The notes: a model not told the origin generated them from the sequence alone. A DNA stretch of 32,464 nt from Crocinitomicaceae bacterium (GCA_023957475.1 JAMLHA010000002.1:1-32464); one strand, 5' to 3'; positions 1-9,962 are shown, counted from the stretch's first letter. Program-made: numbers and translations.

Positions 1-17
1 AACAAATTGGTAACGTT

Positions 18-46
18 AGCCTGAGAGTTTTTCTCAGGCTTTTGTA
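18..46 (+). terminator. Rho-independent terminator of a gene left of the window
   Basis: An 8-bp inverted repeat (positions 18-25 pairing with 33-40) with a short T-rich loop is followed by TTTT on the plus strand. The T-tract orientation suits a rightward gene ending before the window. On the minus strand no T-run follows, so it is probably not the terminator of porX, which ends at 65. Confidence 0.6.
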
Positions 47-64
47 TTTTTGAAGTATGTTTTT

Positions 65-1609
65 CTATTTCGCTTTTAAAACAATATAAGGTATCAACAA
101 TTCTTCTAATGATACACCACCGTGCTGAAATGTGTTGGCGTAGAAGTTGACAAACTTGTTGTAATTGTTCTGATAGATAAAAAAATCGGATTCTTTTGTA
201 AATACAAATTCAGATGAAACAGAACTTTTAGGCAAAAAAGCTTCCTCTGGTTTAGCAATACGAAATACTTCCTTTTCGTTGTACGATAAATTCCGCCCAG
301 TCTTGTAACGTAAGTTTGTATTGGTAGCTCGCTCTCCAATGATTTTAACTGGATTGGTAACTTTTACTGTACCATGATCGGTAGTGATGACTAATTTAGC
401 TTTTTGACTCGCTATCTTTTTCATCATGTCTTGTAAAGGTGAATGCTCAAACCATGAGAGCGTCAATGAACGGTAGGCAGCTTCGTTGTCGGCCAATTCT
501 TTGATTACCTCCATTTCTGTTCGTGCATGAGATAGCATGTCAACGAAATTGTAAACAATCACATTGAGTTGATTGTCTTTCAATTGATTGAAATTATCAA
601 CAAGTTTTTTACCTGCATTCAATGTGGTGATCTTATTGTAGCTCCATTTGTAATTTTTTCCAAGTCGTTTTAGATTTGCTTCAAGAAAGTCTGCTTCATG
701 GAGGTTTTTCCCACCTTCATCTTCTTCGGTAGCCCATAAATTTGGAAATTTTCGCTCTATTTCCAAAGGCATCAATCCTGCAAAAAAAGCATTTCTTGCA
801 TAATGTGTAGCTGTAGGTAAAATAGAGTAGATGATGTCGTCACTTTCAACAGAAAAGTAATTGGTTATCATTGGTTGCAACATTTTCCATTGGTCATATC
901 GCAAATTGTCGATAACGAGCACGTATGTTTTTTCTTGGTCTGTTATTGGTGCAATTTTCTTGTTAAATAAGGTATGAATCATTTGTGGAGCATCACTATC
1001 TCCATGTAACCAATCAATGTAGTTTCGCTCGATAAATTTAGCAAATAACGAGTTGGCCTCTTTTTTTTGCATGTTGAGAATTTCTAACATTCGGTTATCC
1101 TTGGTAGTTTGTAATTCCAATTCCCAATACACAATCTTCTTGTATAAATCAGCCCATTCTTCGGCATTTAATCGACCGCCCAACTGCATTCCAAGCTGAC
1201 GGAATTCTTGTTGGTAACTGGAGGATGTTTTTTGTGAAACCAATTTTGTTTGGTCCAATATCTTTTTTAAACTAAGTAAAATCTGATTTGGGTTAACAGG
1301 TTTGATGAGGTAATCAGCTATTTTGCTTCCAATAGCTTCTTCCATGATGTATTCTTCTTCACTTTTTGTGATCATTACCACAGGAACATAAGGTTTCTGC
1401 TCTTTGATTTGACTCAAGGCTTCTAAACCTGTTATTCCGGGCATGTTTTCGTCAAGGAAGATGACGTCAAATTCCTCATTAGCACTTTTTTCTACAGCAT
1501 CTAACCCGCTATTTACAGGGGTTACAGCGTATCCTTTTGATTCAAGGAAAAGAATGTGTGGCTTTAAAAGCTCTATTTCATCATCTGCCCAAAGAATTCT
1601 TGTTTGCAT
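65..1609 (-). CDS. porX: PorX: response regulator with PglZ phosphatase domain, T9SS regulator
   Basis: This 515-residue protein joins an N-terminal response-regulator receiver domain (about 1-120) to a C-terminal PglZ/alkaline-phosphatase-like domain. The receiver has the acidic pair D9/D10, phosphoacceptor D53 in FLDENMPG, T81 and K103. The PglZ part shows VIDNLRYDQW, LPTATHYARN (T266/T268, candidate nucleophile region), FVDMLSHART, TTDHG and FQHGG, the last three holding the usual metal-binding Asp and His residues. This layout is that of PorX, which in Porphyromonas and Flavobacterium controls type IX secretion with the sensor kinase PorY; no porY lies in this window. I chose the ATG at 1609 because the protein then begins directly with the receiver fold (MQTRILWADDE) and AAAAAGAAAT precedes it; an in-frame start at 1642 would overlap the upstream terminator hairpin. 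The gene converges on a terminator at the window edge. Confidence 0.93.
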   Translation of the reverse strand: MQTRILWADDEIELLKPHILFLESKGYAVTPVNSGLDAVEKSANEEFDVIFLDENMPGITGLEALSQIKEQKPYVPVVMITKSEEEYIMEEAIGSKIADYLIKPVNPNQILLSLKKILDQTKLVSQKTSSSYQQEFRQLGMQLGGRLNAEEWADLYKKIVYWELELQTTKDNRMLEILNMQKKEANSLFAKFIERNYIDWLHGDSDAPQMIHTLFNKKIAPITDQEKTYVLVIDNLRYDQWKMLQPMITNYFSVESDDIIYSILPTATHYARNAFFAGLMPLEIERKFPNLWATEEDEGGKNLHEADFLEANLKRLGKNYKWSYNKITTLNAGKKLVDNFNQLKDNQLNVIVYNFVDMLSHARTEMEVIKELADNEAAYRSLTLSWFEHSPLQDMMKKIASQKAKLVITTDHGTVKVTNPVKIIGERATNTNLRYKTGRNLSYNEKEVFRIAKPEEAFLPKSSVSSEFVFTKESDFFIYQNNYNKFVNFYANTFQHGGVSLEELLIPYIVLKAK

Positions 1610-1630
1610 ATTTCTTTTTTTATAAAAACG

Positions 1631-1660
1631 AAGGCGTAACAATTATTATTGCTACGCCTT
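1631..1660 (-). terminator. Terminator between the beta-rich secreted protein gene and porX
   Basis: AAGGCGTA at 1631-1638 pairs with TACGCCTT at 1653-1660, and the stem continues with CAAT/ATTG inside. Read leftward, the hairpin is followed by CGTTTTTAT, so it fits as the terminator of the gene ending at 1684, and suggests porX is largely transcribed from elsewhere or by read-through. I found no convincing -7 element between hairpin and porX start. Confidence 0.6.
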
Positions 1661-1683
1661 AATAATCATTTTGTTAAACTATC

Positions 1684-2373
1684 TTAATAAATTTCTTTTC
1701 TGTAGCCAAGACTAAAACCAAAAGATACTGGTTTATAGACAGTATTTGGAATGTTTTGATTGCTAGGAATACCAAACAAAGTAAGTTGTGGATTCAGATC
1801 AAAAAATATAGTTCCTCTACCAGGGAATGTATATTTCATACCACCTAATAGCCCGAGTGCTAATCGGATAACAGTTCCTTTATCTCGTGCTTCAGTAATG
1901 CCTTGTGTGTCTAAAAAGTATTTAGTTGCGTCATATTTATCAATCTGATAACCAAATTTCACAAAATTGACGATTAACGCTAAGTTGGTTCCCCCATAAA
2001 ACGCAAACCCTTCGTCGTACCCATTTAAAAAATAATAACGCATACCTCCATCAACCATAATGTAATTAACAGATGTTGCGCTATAAACAGGTACATATAC
2101 AGATTGCGGACTGGTAGCAGCATCCAATGCATAAGCCCCTAAATCACCCAAATTATCTCTTTTCTTTTGATCAAATAAATAAGTTGCTCTTGCATAAAAA
2201 ACTACTTCATTATTTCGGGGAAATTCCATGATGAAATTCAACCCGTAGTGTGGTTTTTTATTTCCAAATTCCAATAAAGTAGTTAAACCACCACCGACAC
2301 TAAATTGTGCCAATGAAGAGAAAGAACTGAATAAGAAACTGAATAAAAATACTTGTTTTACTATTTTAGCCAT
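1684..2373 (-). CDS. Secreted, beta-strand-rich protein, probable outer-membrane barrel
   Basis: The 229-residue product starts with a signal peptide (MAKIVKQVFLFSFLFSSFSSLAQ, cut probably after AQ near residue 23). The mature part alternates polar and aromatic residues in strand-like stretches (for example YGLNFIMEFPRNNEVVFYARATYLF) and ends with FGFSLGYRKEIY, a closing strand with a near-terminal aromatic residue, as in small outer-membrane barrels. I do not recognise a specific family, and no enzymatic motif is visible. Its start overlaps the last 13 bases of tag, so the two are translationally coupled, although no functional link to base-excision repair is evident. A hairpin at 1631-1660 ends the unit. 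Function unknown. Confidence 0.75.
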   Translation of the reverse strand: MAKIVKQVFLFSFLFSSFSSLAQFSVGGGLTTLLEFGNKKPHYGLNFIMEFPRNNEVVFYARATYLFDQKKRDNLGDLGAYALDAATSPQSVYVPVYSATSVNYIMVDGGMRYYFLNGYDEGFAFYGGTNLALIVNFVKFGYQIDKYDATKYFLDTQGITEARDKGTVIRLALGLLGGMKYTFPGRGTIFFDLNPQLTLFGIPSNQNIPNTVYKPVSFGFSLGYRKEIY

Positions 2374-2900
2374 TGTGGTTTGCTTTTAATAATCTTATCA
2401 AAAATAATACAATTTTCATTATGTGCTCCTTTTAAATAGCCAGAACTCATTAAAAACTCGTTGACAATTTCATTTCCAACAAATTTAAAGTGCTTTTTGA
2501 ATAACTTAACCCAATCGCTTAAATCACTCAAGTTTTGTTGTTCTAGCCATGTTTTAAAAGAACCATGTTTTTCTTGTAACGCAAGAATTGCACTTGCATT
2601 GTGTATGGCAGCATTTATTTTTAATCGGTTGCGAATAATTCCAGCATCATTCAACAATCGTTCTATATCTTTTTCGTTGTATTTTGCCACTTTGCTGATG
2701 TCAAAATTATCAAATGCCTTGCGAAATGCAACTTCTTTCTTTAATATGGTATCCCACGATAATCCCGCTTGATTTATTTCTAACAAGAACCGACCAAACA
2801 GTTCATTATCACTTTCTATAGGGAAACCATACATCGAATCATGATAGATACGGTGTAAGTTGTCCTTTGGGAGGTTTTCACAATAGTCGCAATAAGACAT
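2361..2900 (-). CDS. tag: DNA-3-methyladenine glycosylase I (TAG)
   Basis: TAG removes 3-methyladenine from alkylated DNA, starting base-excision repair. The 179-residue length matches the family. Diagnostic features are the N-terminal Cys (C4, with another at C7), IYHDSMYGFP around H20, QAGLSWDTILKKEVAFRKAF (the base-binding region), LLNDAGIIRNRLKI and KFVGNEIVNEFLMSSGYLKG. H160 and C164 keep the H-x3-C spacing of the E. coli zinc snap (H175/C179), so the zinc site is probably intact with C4 and H20. The protein continues 15 residues past the last zinc ligand. The clpC terminator lies just upstream, and no clear promoter is visible, so expression may rely partly on read-through. It overlaps the next gene by 13 bases. 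Confidence 0.93.
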   Translation of the reverse strand: MSYCDYCENLPKDNLHRIYHDSMYGFPIESDNELFGRFLLEINQAGLSWDTILKKEVAFRKAFDNFDISKVAKYNEKDIERLLNDAGIIRNRLKINAAIHNASAILALQEKHGSFKTWLEQQNLSDLSDWVKLFKKHFKFVGNEIVNEFLMSSGYLKGAHNENCIIFDKIIKSKPQWLK

Positions 2901-2912
2901 AGAGTTTCTATT

Positions 2913-2950
2913 AAAAAAGTAAAGGCTACAACTTTTTGCAGCCTTTACTT
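2913..2950 (-). terminator. Terminator of clpC
   Basis: An 11-bp perfect stem (2917-2927 with 2940-2950) with a 12-base loop lies just after the clpC stop codon. Read leftward it is followed by a six-base T-tract (2918-2913), the classic intrinsic terminator layout. Confidence 0.82.
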
Positions 2951-2965
2951 GTAATGTTGAGTGTA

Positions 2966-5506
2966 TTAACTTTTGGCTTTAGCTGCTTTGCCTTTGCCTT
3001 TTTCTTTTACGGTAATTAATCCATCTTTGGTTTCGTTCAAATCCATTGTAATTGTATCACCTTCTTTTAATTCAGAATTGATGATTTCCTCAGCCAATGG
3101 GTCTTCAACAAATTTTTGGATGGCACGTTTTAACGGACGCGCACCAAATTTTTCATCGTAACCTTTTTCCACAATGAAATCTTTTGCTTTATCTGTTAAT
3201 TCAATAGTATAACCAAGGTTGTGTAAACGTTGGTATAATTTTGCCAATTCCAAGTCGATGATTTGGAAAATATCCTCACGCTTTAATGAATTAAACATGA
3301 TAATGTCATCAATACGATTTAAGAATTCAGGTGAGAAAGCTTTTCTTAAGGCATTTTGAATAACAGCTTGAGCGTTATCGTCTTTAGCCTCGGCTTGTGC
3401 TTTTGTGCCAAATCCTACCCCGGTTCCAAAATCTGCCAATTGACGAGCACCAATATTAGATGTCATAATTAAAATGGAGTTTTTGAAATCGATTTTTCTA
3501 CCCAAACCATCGGTCATGTGACCATCATCTAATGCTTGCAATAGTAAATTGAACACATCTGGATGTGCTTTTTCAATTTCATCTAAAAGTATGATAGAAT
3601 ATGGTTTTCTTCTTACTTTTTCGGTTAATTGCCCTCCTTCCTCATAACCAACATATCCCGGAGGCGCTCCAACTAATCGAGAGATAGAGAATTTCTCCAT
3701 GTATTCTGACATGTCAATACGAATCAATGCTTCTGTAGAGTCAAACAAATATTTAGCCAATACTTTGGCTAATTGTGTTTTTCCAACTCCAGTTGGTCCT
3801 AAAAAGAAGAATGAACCGATTGGTTTGTTTGGGTCTTTTAATCCAGCTCTGTTTCTTTGAATTGCTTTAACAACTTTAGCAACGGCTTCATCTTGACCAA
3901 TAACACTACCTTTTAATTCATTAGCCATATTGGCCAATTTCTTCGTTTCTGATTCAGAAATTCGTGTAACAGGTACGCCAGACATCATTGAAACAACTTC
4001 TGCAACGTGTTCCTCAGTAATGGTGACACGATTGTTTTTAGATTCTTCTTCCCATTTTTGCTTAGCTGTTTCTAATTGTTCTTGCAGTTTACGTTCCTTG
4101 TCTCTAATCTCGGCAGCCTTTTCATATTGTTGTGACTTAATGACAGCATTTTTTTCATCTTTTAGATTTTCTATTTGCTGTTCAATGTCAATAATTTCCT
4201 TAGGTACATTGATATTTGTGATGTGTACACGAGAACCTACTTCGTCCAATGCGTCTATTGCTTTATCTGGCAAGAAACGATCAGTGATGTAACGTTCTGT
4301 TAATTTAGCACAAGCATCAATAGCTTCTTTTGTATAAGTTACAGAGTGATGCTCTTCATATCTTTCCTTGATATTGTTTAAAATTTGAATTGTTTCATCG
4401 ATAGATGTTGGTTCGATGATTACTTTTTGGAAACGACGTTCCAAAGCACCATCTTTTTCGATGTACTGTCTGTATTCATCAAGAGTTGTTGCTCCAATAA
4501 CTTGCATTTCTCCACGAGCCAATGCAGGTTTAAACATATTGGAAGCATCCAACGAACCAGAAGCACCTCCAGCACCGATGATTGTGTGAATTTCATCTAT
4601 AAATAGAATAACATCAGGGTTTCTTTCAATTTCTTGCATGACTGCTTTCATGCGTTCTTCAAACTGACCACGGTATTTTGTTCCTGCAACTAACGAAGTT
4701 AAATCCAAAGAAATAACACGCTTGTTAAATAAAACACGCGAAACTTTACGTTGAACAATTCGCAAAGCCAAACCTTCTGCAATAGCACTTTTACCAACAC
4801 CAGGTTCACCAATCAAAATAGGATTGTTTTTCTTTCTTCTTGATAAAATTTGACTCACGCGTTCAATTTCCTTTTCACGACCAACGATAGGGTCTAAACG
4901 CCCAGATTCAGCCATGCGTGTTAAGTCACGTCCAAAGTTATCCAATACTGGAGTTTTAGATTTTGGGTCAGTTGGCTTTCGTTGAGCACTAAAGTCTTGC
5001 TCCTCATCTTCTCCACCAGTAGGGAATTCAGCACGAGGAAATGTGTTGAATGTCTCGTCTTGTTGTTCGTTCATCATATTTAATAGTTCATCTTTTACAT
5101 TATCATAAAGAATACCGTATTTATTGAGCACTCTACATCCAACGCTTTCTTCATCTTTTAAGATGGATAGCAATAAATGTTCAGTGCCTATCATTTGACT
5201 TTTAAACACTTTAGACTCCAAATAGGTTCTTTTTAGAACCTTTTCAGCTTGCTTTGTTAGAGGAATTTGTCCTGAGTTATCGAAGTTTTTAGTGCTCGTC
5301 TTATTTAAGCCAGCTTCTACTTCATTGCGAATTTGACGAAGATCAATGTGAAATTCTTGCATAATTTTAATTGCAGTTCCATCGCCTTCGCGAATTAATC
5401 CCAATAATATGTGTTCAACTCCAATAAAGTCATTTCCTAATCGCAAAGCCTCCTCTCGACTGTAGCCGATGACGTCTTTTACCCTTGGTGAAAATTTTGC
5501 TTCCAT
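2966..5506 (-). CDS. clpC: ClpC: AAA+ unfoldase of the Clp protease
   Basis: ClpC unfolds substrates and feeds them to ClpP. The 846-residue protein has two N-terminal Clp repeats (about 1-145, starting [23 protein letters not shown]), a first AAA+ domain with Walker [10 protein letters not shown] near 232 and Walker [10 protein letters not shown], a UVR-like coiled middle region ([20 protein letters not shown], about 450-470), a second AAA+ domain with GPTGVGKTQ near 570, and a C-terminal D2-small domain ending in a Lys/Ala-rich tail. The UVR insert and size mark ClpC rather than ClpA or ClpB. I place the start at 5506 because homologues begin [13 protein letters not shown]; the in-frame start at 5548 adds 14 residues of no conserved character and lies next to the predicted -7 element (5554-5561), leaving no leader. 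It diverges from gyrA. Confidence 0.96.
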   Translation of the reverse strand: MEAKFSPRVKDVIGYSREEALRLGNDFIGVEHILLGLIREGDGTAIKIMQEFHIDLRQIRNEVEAGLNKTSTKNFDNSGQIPLTKQAEKVLKRTYLESKVFKSQMIGTEHLLLSILKDEESVGCRVLNKYGILYDNVKDELLNMMNEQQDETFNTFPRAEFPTGGEDEEQDFSAQRKPTDPKSKTPVLDNFGRDLTRMAESGRLDPIVGREKEIERVSQILSRRKKNNPILIGEPGVGKSAIAEGLALRIVQRKVSRVLFNKRVISLDLTSLVAGTKYRGQFEERMKAVMQEIERNPDVILFIDEIHTIIGAGGASGSLDASNMFKPALARGEMQVIGATTLDEYRQYIEKDGALERRFQKVIIEPTSIDETIQILNNIKERYEEHHSVTYTKEAIDACAKLTERYITDRFLPDKAIDALDEVGSRVHITNINVPKEIIDIEQQIENLKDEKNAVIKSQQYEKAAEIRDKERKLQEQLETAKQKWEEESKNNRVTITEEHVAEVVSMMSGVPVTRISESETKKLANMANELKGSVIGQDEAVAKVVKAIQRNRAGLKDPNKPIGSFFFLGPTGVGKTQLAKVLAKYLFDSTEALIRIDMSEYMEKFSISRLVGAPPGYVGYEEGGQLTEKVRRKPYSIILLDEIEKAHPDVFNLLLQALDDGHMTDGLGRKIDFKNSILIMTSNIGARQLADFGTGVGFGTKAQAEAKDDNAQAVIQNALRKAFSPEFLNRIDDIIMFNSLKREDIFQIIDLELAKLYQRLHNLGYTIELTDKAKDFIVEKGYDEKFGARPLKRAIQKFVEDPLAEEIINSELKEGDTITMDLNETKDGLITVKEKGKGKAAKAKS

Positions 5507-5553
5507 AATTTGCGTTGTTTGCGTGTATAAATTTGCGTATTTATCCAATAATA

Positions 5554-5561
5554 CAAAACTA
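5554..5561 (-). promoter_or_regulatory. -7 promoter element of clpC
   Basis: Read leftward this is TAGTTTTG, an exact match to the Bacteroidetes -7 consensus TAnnTTTG, 48 bases before the chosen clpC start. A TTTG at 5591-5588 could be the -33 element, but the 26-base spacer is longer than the usual 19-21. Confidence 0.5.
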
Positions 5562-5614
5562 AAAAATATAAATTGTTAATAACTCGTCAAAAAAGAACAT
5601 TTTCCACATTTTTT

Positions 5615-5638
5615 TGTTAGTAATTATGTTAGTAATTA
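5615..5638. repeat. Perfect 12-bp tandem repeat in the clpC-gyrA control region
   Basis: TGTTAGTAATTA occurs twice head to tail (5615-5626 and 5627-5638). A DnaA-box-like TTTTCCACA lies just left at 5600-5608. The repeat lies between two divergent housekeeping genes, upstream of any likely gyrA -7 element. It may be a regulator site, a DNA-opening element or replication slippage; the sequence does not decide. Confidence 0.85.
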
Positions 5639-5674
5639 ACCAATTTTAATACTTTTTTATATGTGTAAAATGAC

Positions 5675-5682
5675 TAATTTCG
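5675..5682 (+). promoter_or_regulatory. Candidate -7 element of gyrA
   Basis: TAATTTCG matches TAnnTTTG in all but one position and lies 52 bases before the gyrA start. No TTG/TTTG at the expected -33 distance is visible, so this is a tentative call. Confidence 0.35.
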
Positions 5683-5734
5683 ACACCTATTAAAAAGCAT
5701 ACAAATAACGTGCAATAATTAAAAATATGACAAG

Positions 5735-8293
5735 ATGGCAGACGGAGAAAGAATAATCCAGATTAACATTGAAAACATGATGAAGTCGGCCTACATTGAT
5801 TACTCAATGTCGGTTATTGTATCTCGTGCATTACCTGATGTTCGTGATGGTTTTAAACCTGTTCACAGAAGGGTGTTGTTCGGAATGCAGGAATTGGGAG
5901 TGTATTCCAATCGACCTCATAAAAAATCAGCGAGAATTGTAGGGGAAGTGTTGGGTAAATATCACCCGCATGGAGATTCTTCAGTATATGATACAATGGT
6001 GCGTATGGCTCAAAGTTGGTCCTTACGTTATCCTTTGGTTGATGGTCAAGGTAACTTTGGTTCTGTGGACGGGGATAGTCCCGCAGCTATGCGTTATACA
6101 GAAGCAAGATTAGACAAGATCGCCGAAGAAATGTTGGATGATTTAGAGAAAGATACAGTAGATTTCTCTCCTAACTTTGATGAGAGTTTATCAGAGCCAA
6201 CTGTTTTACCAACAAAAATTCCAAATTTATTGGTGAATGGTGCTTCTGGTATTGCGGTAGGGATGGCAACAAATATGGCACCTCACAATTTAAGTGAGGT
6301 AGTTGATGGAGCTATTGCTTACATTGATAACAATGATATTACAGGTGAGGAATTGTTGCATTATATCAAAGCACCAGATTTCCCCACGGGTGGTATTATT
6401 TATGGATACGAAGGAGTTAAAGAGGCGTTGTTGACAGGTAGAGGTCGTGTAGTAATGCGTGCCAAAGCAGAGATTGAAGAATATCACGGTCACGAACAAA
6501 TCATTGTAACGGAAATTCCTTACCAAGTCAATAAAGCAGAAATGATTAAGCGTACTGCTGAATTGGTAAACGATAAGAAAATTGAAGGCATTTCTGATAT
6601 TCGTGATGAATCGGATAGAAACGGGATGCGTATCGTTTATGAATTGAAACGAGATGCTATTCCAAATGTTGTGTTAAACAAGTTGTTTAAATACACAGCA
6701 CTTCAAACTTCTTTTTCTGTAAACAATATTTGTTTGGTGGATGGTCGCCCTCAATTATTGAATGTGAAAGATATTTTAATGCATTTTGTGGATTTCCGTC
6801 ACGATGTTATCGTACGTAGAACACAATTTGATTTAAAGAAAGCAGAAGAAAGAGCGCATATCTTAGAAGGATTAATCATTGCTTCTGATAATATCGATGA
6901 AGTAATTAAGATTATCCGTGGTGCTGAAAGTCCACAAGCAGCTATTGAACAATTGATTGCTCGATTTAATCTTTCAGAAATTCAAGCAAAAGCAATTGTT
7001 GACATGCGTTTGCGTCAGTTGACCGGACTTGAGCAAGATAAATTAAGAGCTGAATTTGCTGATTTAATGGCATTGATTGCTGATTTAAAAGATATTTTGG
7101 AAAAAAGAGAGCGTAGAATGCAAATTATCAAAGATGAATTGATTTACGTGAAAGAAAAATACGGTGATGTTCGCCGCTCTGAAATCGAATATTCAGCAAG
7201 TGAAATGCGTATTGAAGATTTGATCCCAGATGAAGAAGTGGTTGTAACTATTTCTCATGCAGGATATATCAAACGTACAAGCTTATCTGAATACAAGGTG
7301 CAAAATAGAGGTGGTATGGGATCCAAAGGAACTGCAACAAGAGACAAAGATTTCTTAGAAGAATTGTTCGTTGCAACCAACCACAATTACTTATTAATAT
7401 TTACCGAAAAAGGTAAATGTTTCTGGATGCGTGTATTTGAAATTCCAGAAGGAAATAAAACATCAAAAGGTAGAGCTGTACAAAATCTAATAAATATTGA
7501 ACAAGATGATAAGATTAAAGCTTATGTAAAAGTTCAAGATTTGACAGATAAAGAATATGTTGATAACAACTTTATCATCATGTGTACTAAAAATGGTGTG
7601 ATTAAGAAAACATCATTAGAAGCTTATTCTCGACCAAGAGCAAACGGTATCAATGCTATTACTGTTCGTGATGGTGATGAACTATTGGAAGCTAAATTGA
7701 CAAACGGAGTGAATGAGATTGTGTTGGCTACACGTGAAGGTCGTGCAATTCGTTTCAATGAACAAACTGTTCGCCCAATGGGTAGAAATGCATCAGGGGT
7801 GAGAGGTGTTACCTTAACAAGTAAAACTGATGCAGTAATAGGAATGATTTGTGTAGAAGATGTTTATTCTACAGTAATGGTTGTTTCTGAAAAAGGTTAC
7901 GGTAAACGTACTTACTTAAACGATCCAGAAGATCACGAACCAATTTATCGTATTACAAACCGTGGTGGTAAAGGTGTTAAAACATTAAACATAACGGATA
8001 AAACAGGTGCTTTACTTTCAATCAAAAATGTAACAGATGAAGAAGATTTAATGATTATTACTAAATCTGGTACAACAATTCGTATGCACATTGATTCAAT
8101 CCGAACAATGGGTAGAGCTGCTCAAGGAGTTCGATTGATTAACTTGAAAGGAACTGCTGAAATTGCTGCTGTGGCACGTGTTCCAAGAAGCGATGATGAG
8201 GATGAAGAAGGTGAATTTGATGAAAATGAAACACCTTTAAATGATGCGTCTGAAGAAAATGGCACGACTATTGAAGGGGATACAGAAGAATAG
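5735..8293 (+). CDS. gyrA: DNA gyrase subunit A
   Basis: GyrA is the DNA-cutting and rejoining subunit of gyrase, which adds negative supercoils. This 852-residue copy has the winged-helix/tower core (about 8-490) with the catalytic tyrosine Y121 in [10 protein letters not shown], and a six-bladed C-terminal domain whose GyrA box is [10 protein letters not shown] at 523-532, a variant of QRRGGKG. S82 and D86 in [12 protein letters not shown] correspond to E. coli S83 and D87, the main quinolone-resistance positions, and both are wild type. The C-terminus is an acidic tail ([14 protein letters not shown] and beyond). The GyrA box and tail speak for GyrA rather than ParC. The start ATGGCAGACGG is supported by the conserved N-terminus. 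Eleven bases separate it from the next gene, so they probably form an operon. Confidence 0.97.
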   Translation: MADGERIIQINIENMMKSAYIDYSMSVIVSRALPDVRDGFKPVHRRVLFGMQELGVYSNRPHKKSARIVGEVLGKYHPHGDSSVYDTMVRMAQSWSLRYPLVDGQGNFGSVDGDSPAAMRYTEARLDKIAEEMLDDLEKDTVDFSPNFDESLSEPTVLPTKIPNLLVNGASGIAVGMATNMAPHNLSEVVDGAIAYIDNNDITGEELLHYIKAPDFPTGGIIYGYEGVKEALLTGRGRVVMRAKAEIEEYHGHEQIIVTEIPYQVNKAEMIKRTAELVNDKKIEGISDIRDESDRNGMRIVYELKRDAIPNVVLNKLFKYTALQTSFSVNNICLVDGRPQLLNVKDILMHFVDFRHDVIVRRTQFDLKKAEERAHILEGLIIASDNIDEVIKIIRGAESPQAAIEQLIARFNLSEIQAKAIVDMRLRQLTGLEQDKLRAEFADLMALIADLKDILEKRERRMQIIKDELIYVKEKYGDVRRSEIEYSASEMRIEDLIPDEEVVVTISHAGYIKRTSLSEYKVQNRGGMGSKGTATRDKDFLEELFVATNHNYLLIFTEKGKCFWMRVFEIPEGNKTSKGRAVQNLINIEQDDKIKAYVKVQDLTDKEYVDNNFIIMCTKNGVIKKTSLEAYSRPRANGINAITVRDGDELLEAKLTNGVNEIVLATREGRAIRFNEQTVRPMGRNASGVRGVTLTSKTDAVIGMICVEDVYSTVMVVSEKGYGKRTYLNDPEDHEPIYRITNRGGKGVKTLNITDKTGALLSIKNVTDEEDLMIITKSGTTIRMHIDSIRTMGRAAQGVRLINLKGTAEIAAVARVPRSDDEDEEGEFDENETPLNDASEENGTTIEGDTEE

Positions 8294-8304
8294 TTAAATT
8301 TATT

Positions 8305-9513
8305 ATGATGAGAACAAATAAAATTACAATTATAGCAGGAAGTTTGTTGATTTCTGCCATGAGTTTTGCACAAAAAACAAATGTAACAAGTGCAGCAGTT
8401 GAATTTAAGCAAAAATTCCAGCCAGCTTTAATGATGGGTAAAGTTGATGATGCGAAAGAAGCTTTGTTAAATGCTAAAAAGTACATTGATTTAGCAATGG
8501 AACATCCCGATACAAAAGGTGATGCTAAAACATTGTATTATAAAGGTGAAATTTATGGAGGTGCTGTTCAAATCGCTTCGGCAACTGGTGATACAACATT
8601 CTTAATGAATAATTTTGGTAAGGATGCTATGGAAGTTTCTATTAGCTCTTTACAAGAAAGCTATAGGATAAGTAACAAGTTTCGCCCAGATATTGATAAT
8701 TCTGTGAACATGCAAGTTTCTATGATCGGACCAATGGCAAGTAAATTTTATGATGAAGGAAAGTTCAAAGAAGCTGGAGCTGCCTTTTATTATATGTATA
8801 AAATTACTACAGCAAAAAACGTGTACGATACAACAAATCTATATAACGCAGCAGTATGTTTAGAAAAAGGGGAAATGGTTAAAGAAGCCGCTGAAACTTA
8901 TTCTGAATTAGCTGAAATTGGTTATAAAAGAGGTGAAGGGTATGCCTATGCTGCTAATATGTACACAAAGTTAAAAGATTACGACAAAGCTAAAGAGATT
9001 CTTTTAAAAGGAAAAGCTAAATACGGTAACGATAAAGCTATTTTATTAGAGTTGGTTCGTGTTGATATGGCTAAAGGCGATAATCAAGCGGCTGAAAAGT
9101 CTTTGTCAGATGCGATTGCTGCAGATCCTAAAAACAAACAATTGTATTTTATCATCGGTACAATTTATACAGAATTAGGTGAAAATGAAAAAGCAGAACA
9201 AGCATTGTTGAAAGCCTTGGAAGTTGATCCTAATTACTTGGACGCTCAATATAACTTGGGAGCACATTATGTTACTTGGGCTACAGCATTGAGAGATAAA
9301 GCAAATACATTAAATCAAAACGATTTTAATTATGATGTGCTTTTAGCTCAAAGTAGAGATTTGTTTGCTAAAGCTATTGCACCATTAGAAAAATACATTG
9401 CAAAGCAACCAAAAGATGCAAACGTATTGTTGATTTTATTTCAAATTAACCAAAACTTGGGTAACTCGGATAAAGCCAAAGAGTACAAGGAGCGTTATGA
9501 TGCTGTAAAATAA
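8305..9513 (+). CDS. Secreted tetratricopeptide-repeat protein
   Basis: The 402-residue product has a signal peptide (cut probably after SMSFAQ, near residue 23) and a mostly helical mature part with TPR-like pairs. Clear repeats run from about residue 175 to 330, for example AAVCLEKGEMVKEAAETYSELAEIGY, AANMYTKLKDYDKAKEILLKGKAKYG, IGTIYTELGENEKAEQALLKALEVDP and YLDAQYNLGAHYV. It is probably a periplasmic or outer-membrane-associated scaffold that binds partner proteins; the sequence does not reveal the partner. It follows gyrA by 11 bases and ends at the terminator at 9533-9565. Two adjacent ATG codons (8305 and 8308) are possible starts and make no difference to the signal peptide. Confidence 0.85.
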   Translation: MMRTNKITIIAGSLLISAMSFAQKTNVTSAAVEFKQKFQPALMMGKVDDAKEALLNAKKYIDLAMEHPDTKGDAKTLYYKGEIYGGAVQIASATGDTTFLMNNFGKDAMEVSISSLQESYRISNKFRPDIDNSVNMQVSMIGPMASKFYDEGKFKEAGAAFYYMYKITTAKNVYDTTNLYNAAVCLEKGEMVKEAAETYSELAEIGYKRGEGYAYAANMYTKLKDYDKAKEILLKGKAKYGNDKAILLELVRVDMAKGDNQAAEKSLSDAIAADPKNKQLYFIIGTIYTELGENEKAEQALLKALEVDPNYLDAQYNLGAHYVTWATALRDKANTLNQNDFNYDVLLAQSRDLFAKAIAPLEKYIAKQPKDANVLLILFQINQNLGNSDKAKEYKERYDAVK

Positions 9514-9532
9514 TTAAAATTAAAACTACATG

Positions 9533-9565
9533 AAAGGGAATCAATTCGGTTCCCTTTTTTATTTT
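9533..9565 (+). terminator. Terminator of the gyrA-TPR operon
   Basis: AAAGGGAA at 9533-9540 pairs with TTCCCTTT at 9550-9557, extended by T-G and C-G pairs to a 5-base loop. The T-tract (9555-9560, then ATTTTT) follows directly. Its end overlaps the -7 element of the following gene. Confidence 0.88.
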
Positions 9566-9567
9566 TG
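9560..9567 (+). promoter_or_regulatory. -7 element of the thioesterase gene, overlapping a terminator
   Basis: TATTTTTG is an exact TAnnTTTG match ending 11 bases before the ATG at 9579, so the mRNA leader would be only a few bases. No -33 TTG is seen at the usual distance, where the terminator stem lies instead. Confidence 0.55.
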
Positions 9568-9578
9568 TAGAAAAAAAC

Positions 9579-9962
9579 ATGGACTTGCAAGAACGAATCA
9601 AACAATCAGAAACAAGAATATTTAAAGCGGTTTTCCCAAATACAACGAATCATTACGATACTTTGTTTGGAGGGACAGCAATGCAATTGATGGACGAAGT
9701 GGCGTTTATTACAGCAACGCGTTTTAGTCGTCAACGAATGGTAACGGTTAGCAGTGATCGGATTGATTTTAAAATGCCTATTCCTTCTGGTACAATTATT
9801 GAATTGGTTGGAAAAGTAACCTATCTTGGCAATACAAGCTTAAAAATTAGAGTAGATATCTACATCGAACAGATGTATGAGAATAAACGAGAAAAAGCTA
9901 TCAGTGGCGATTTTACTTTTGTTGCTGTCGATTCTGAAAAGAGACCGGTTAAGATTGTTTAA
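9579..9962 (+). CDS. Acyl-CoA thioesterase, hotdog fold (YciA/ACOT type)
   Basis: This 127-residue protein is a single hotdog domain of the kind that hydrolyses acyl-CoA to free acid and CoA. The family pattern is clear: NHYDTLFGGTAMQLMDEVAFITATRFSR, with D39 in the catalytic loop next to the central helix, followed by VTVSSDRIDFKMPIPSGTIIELVGKVTYLGNTSLKIRVDI on the strands. Length and motifs fit the short cytosolic YciA/ACOT12-like group, which usually assembles as hexamers. The chain-length preference cannot be read from the sequence. It lies alone between a terminator and the gcvT promoter, so it is probably a single-gene unit with an almost leaderless mRNA. Confidence 0.9.
   Translation: MDLQERIKQSETRIFKAVFPNTTNHYDTLFGGTAMQLMDEVAFITATRFSRQRMVTVSSDRIDFKMPIPSGTIIELVGKVTYLGNTSLKIRVDIYIEQMYENKREKAISGDFTFVAVDSEKRPVKIV

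Noticed and set aside
5507..5734. Replication origin between clpC and gyrA
   Set aside because: Only one DnaA-box-like site; no cluster of boxes and no dnaA or dnaN nearby.
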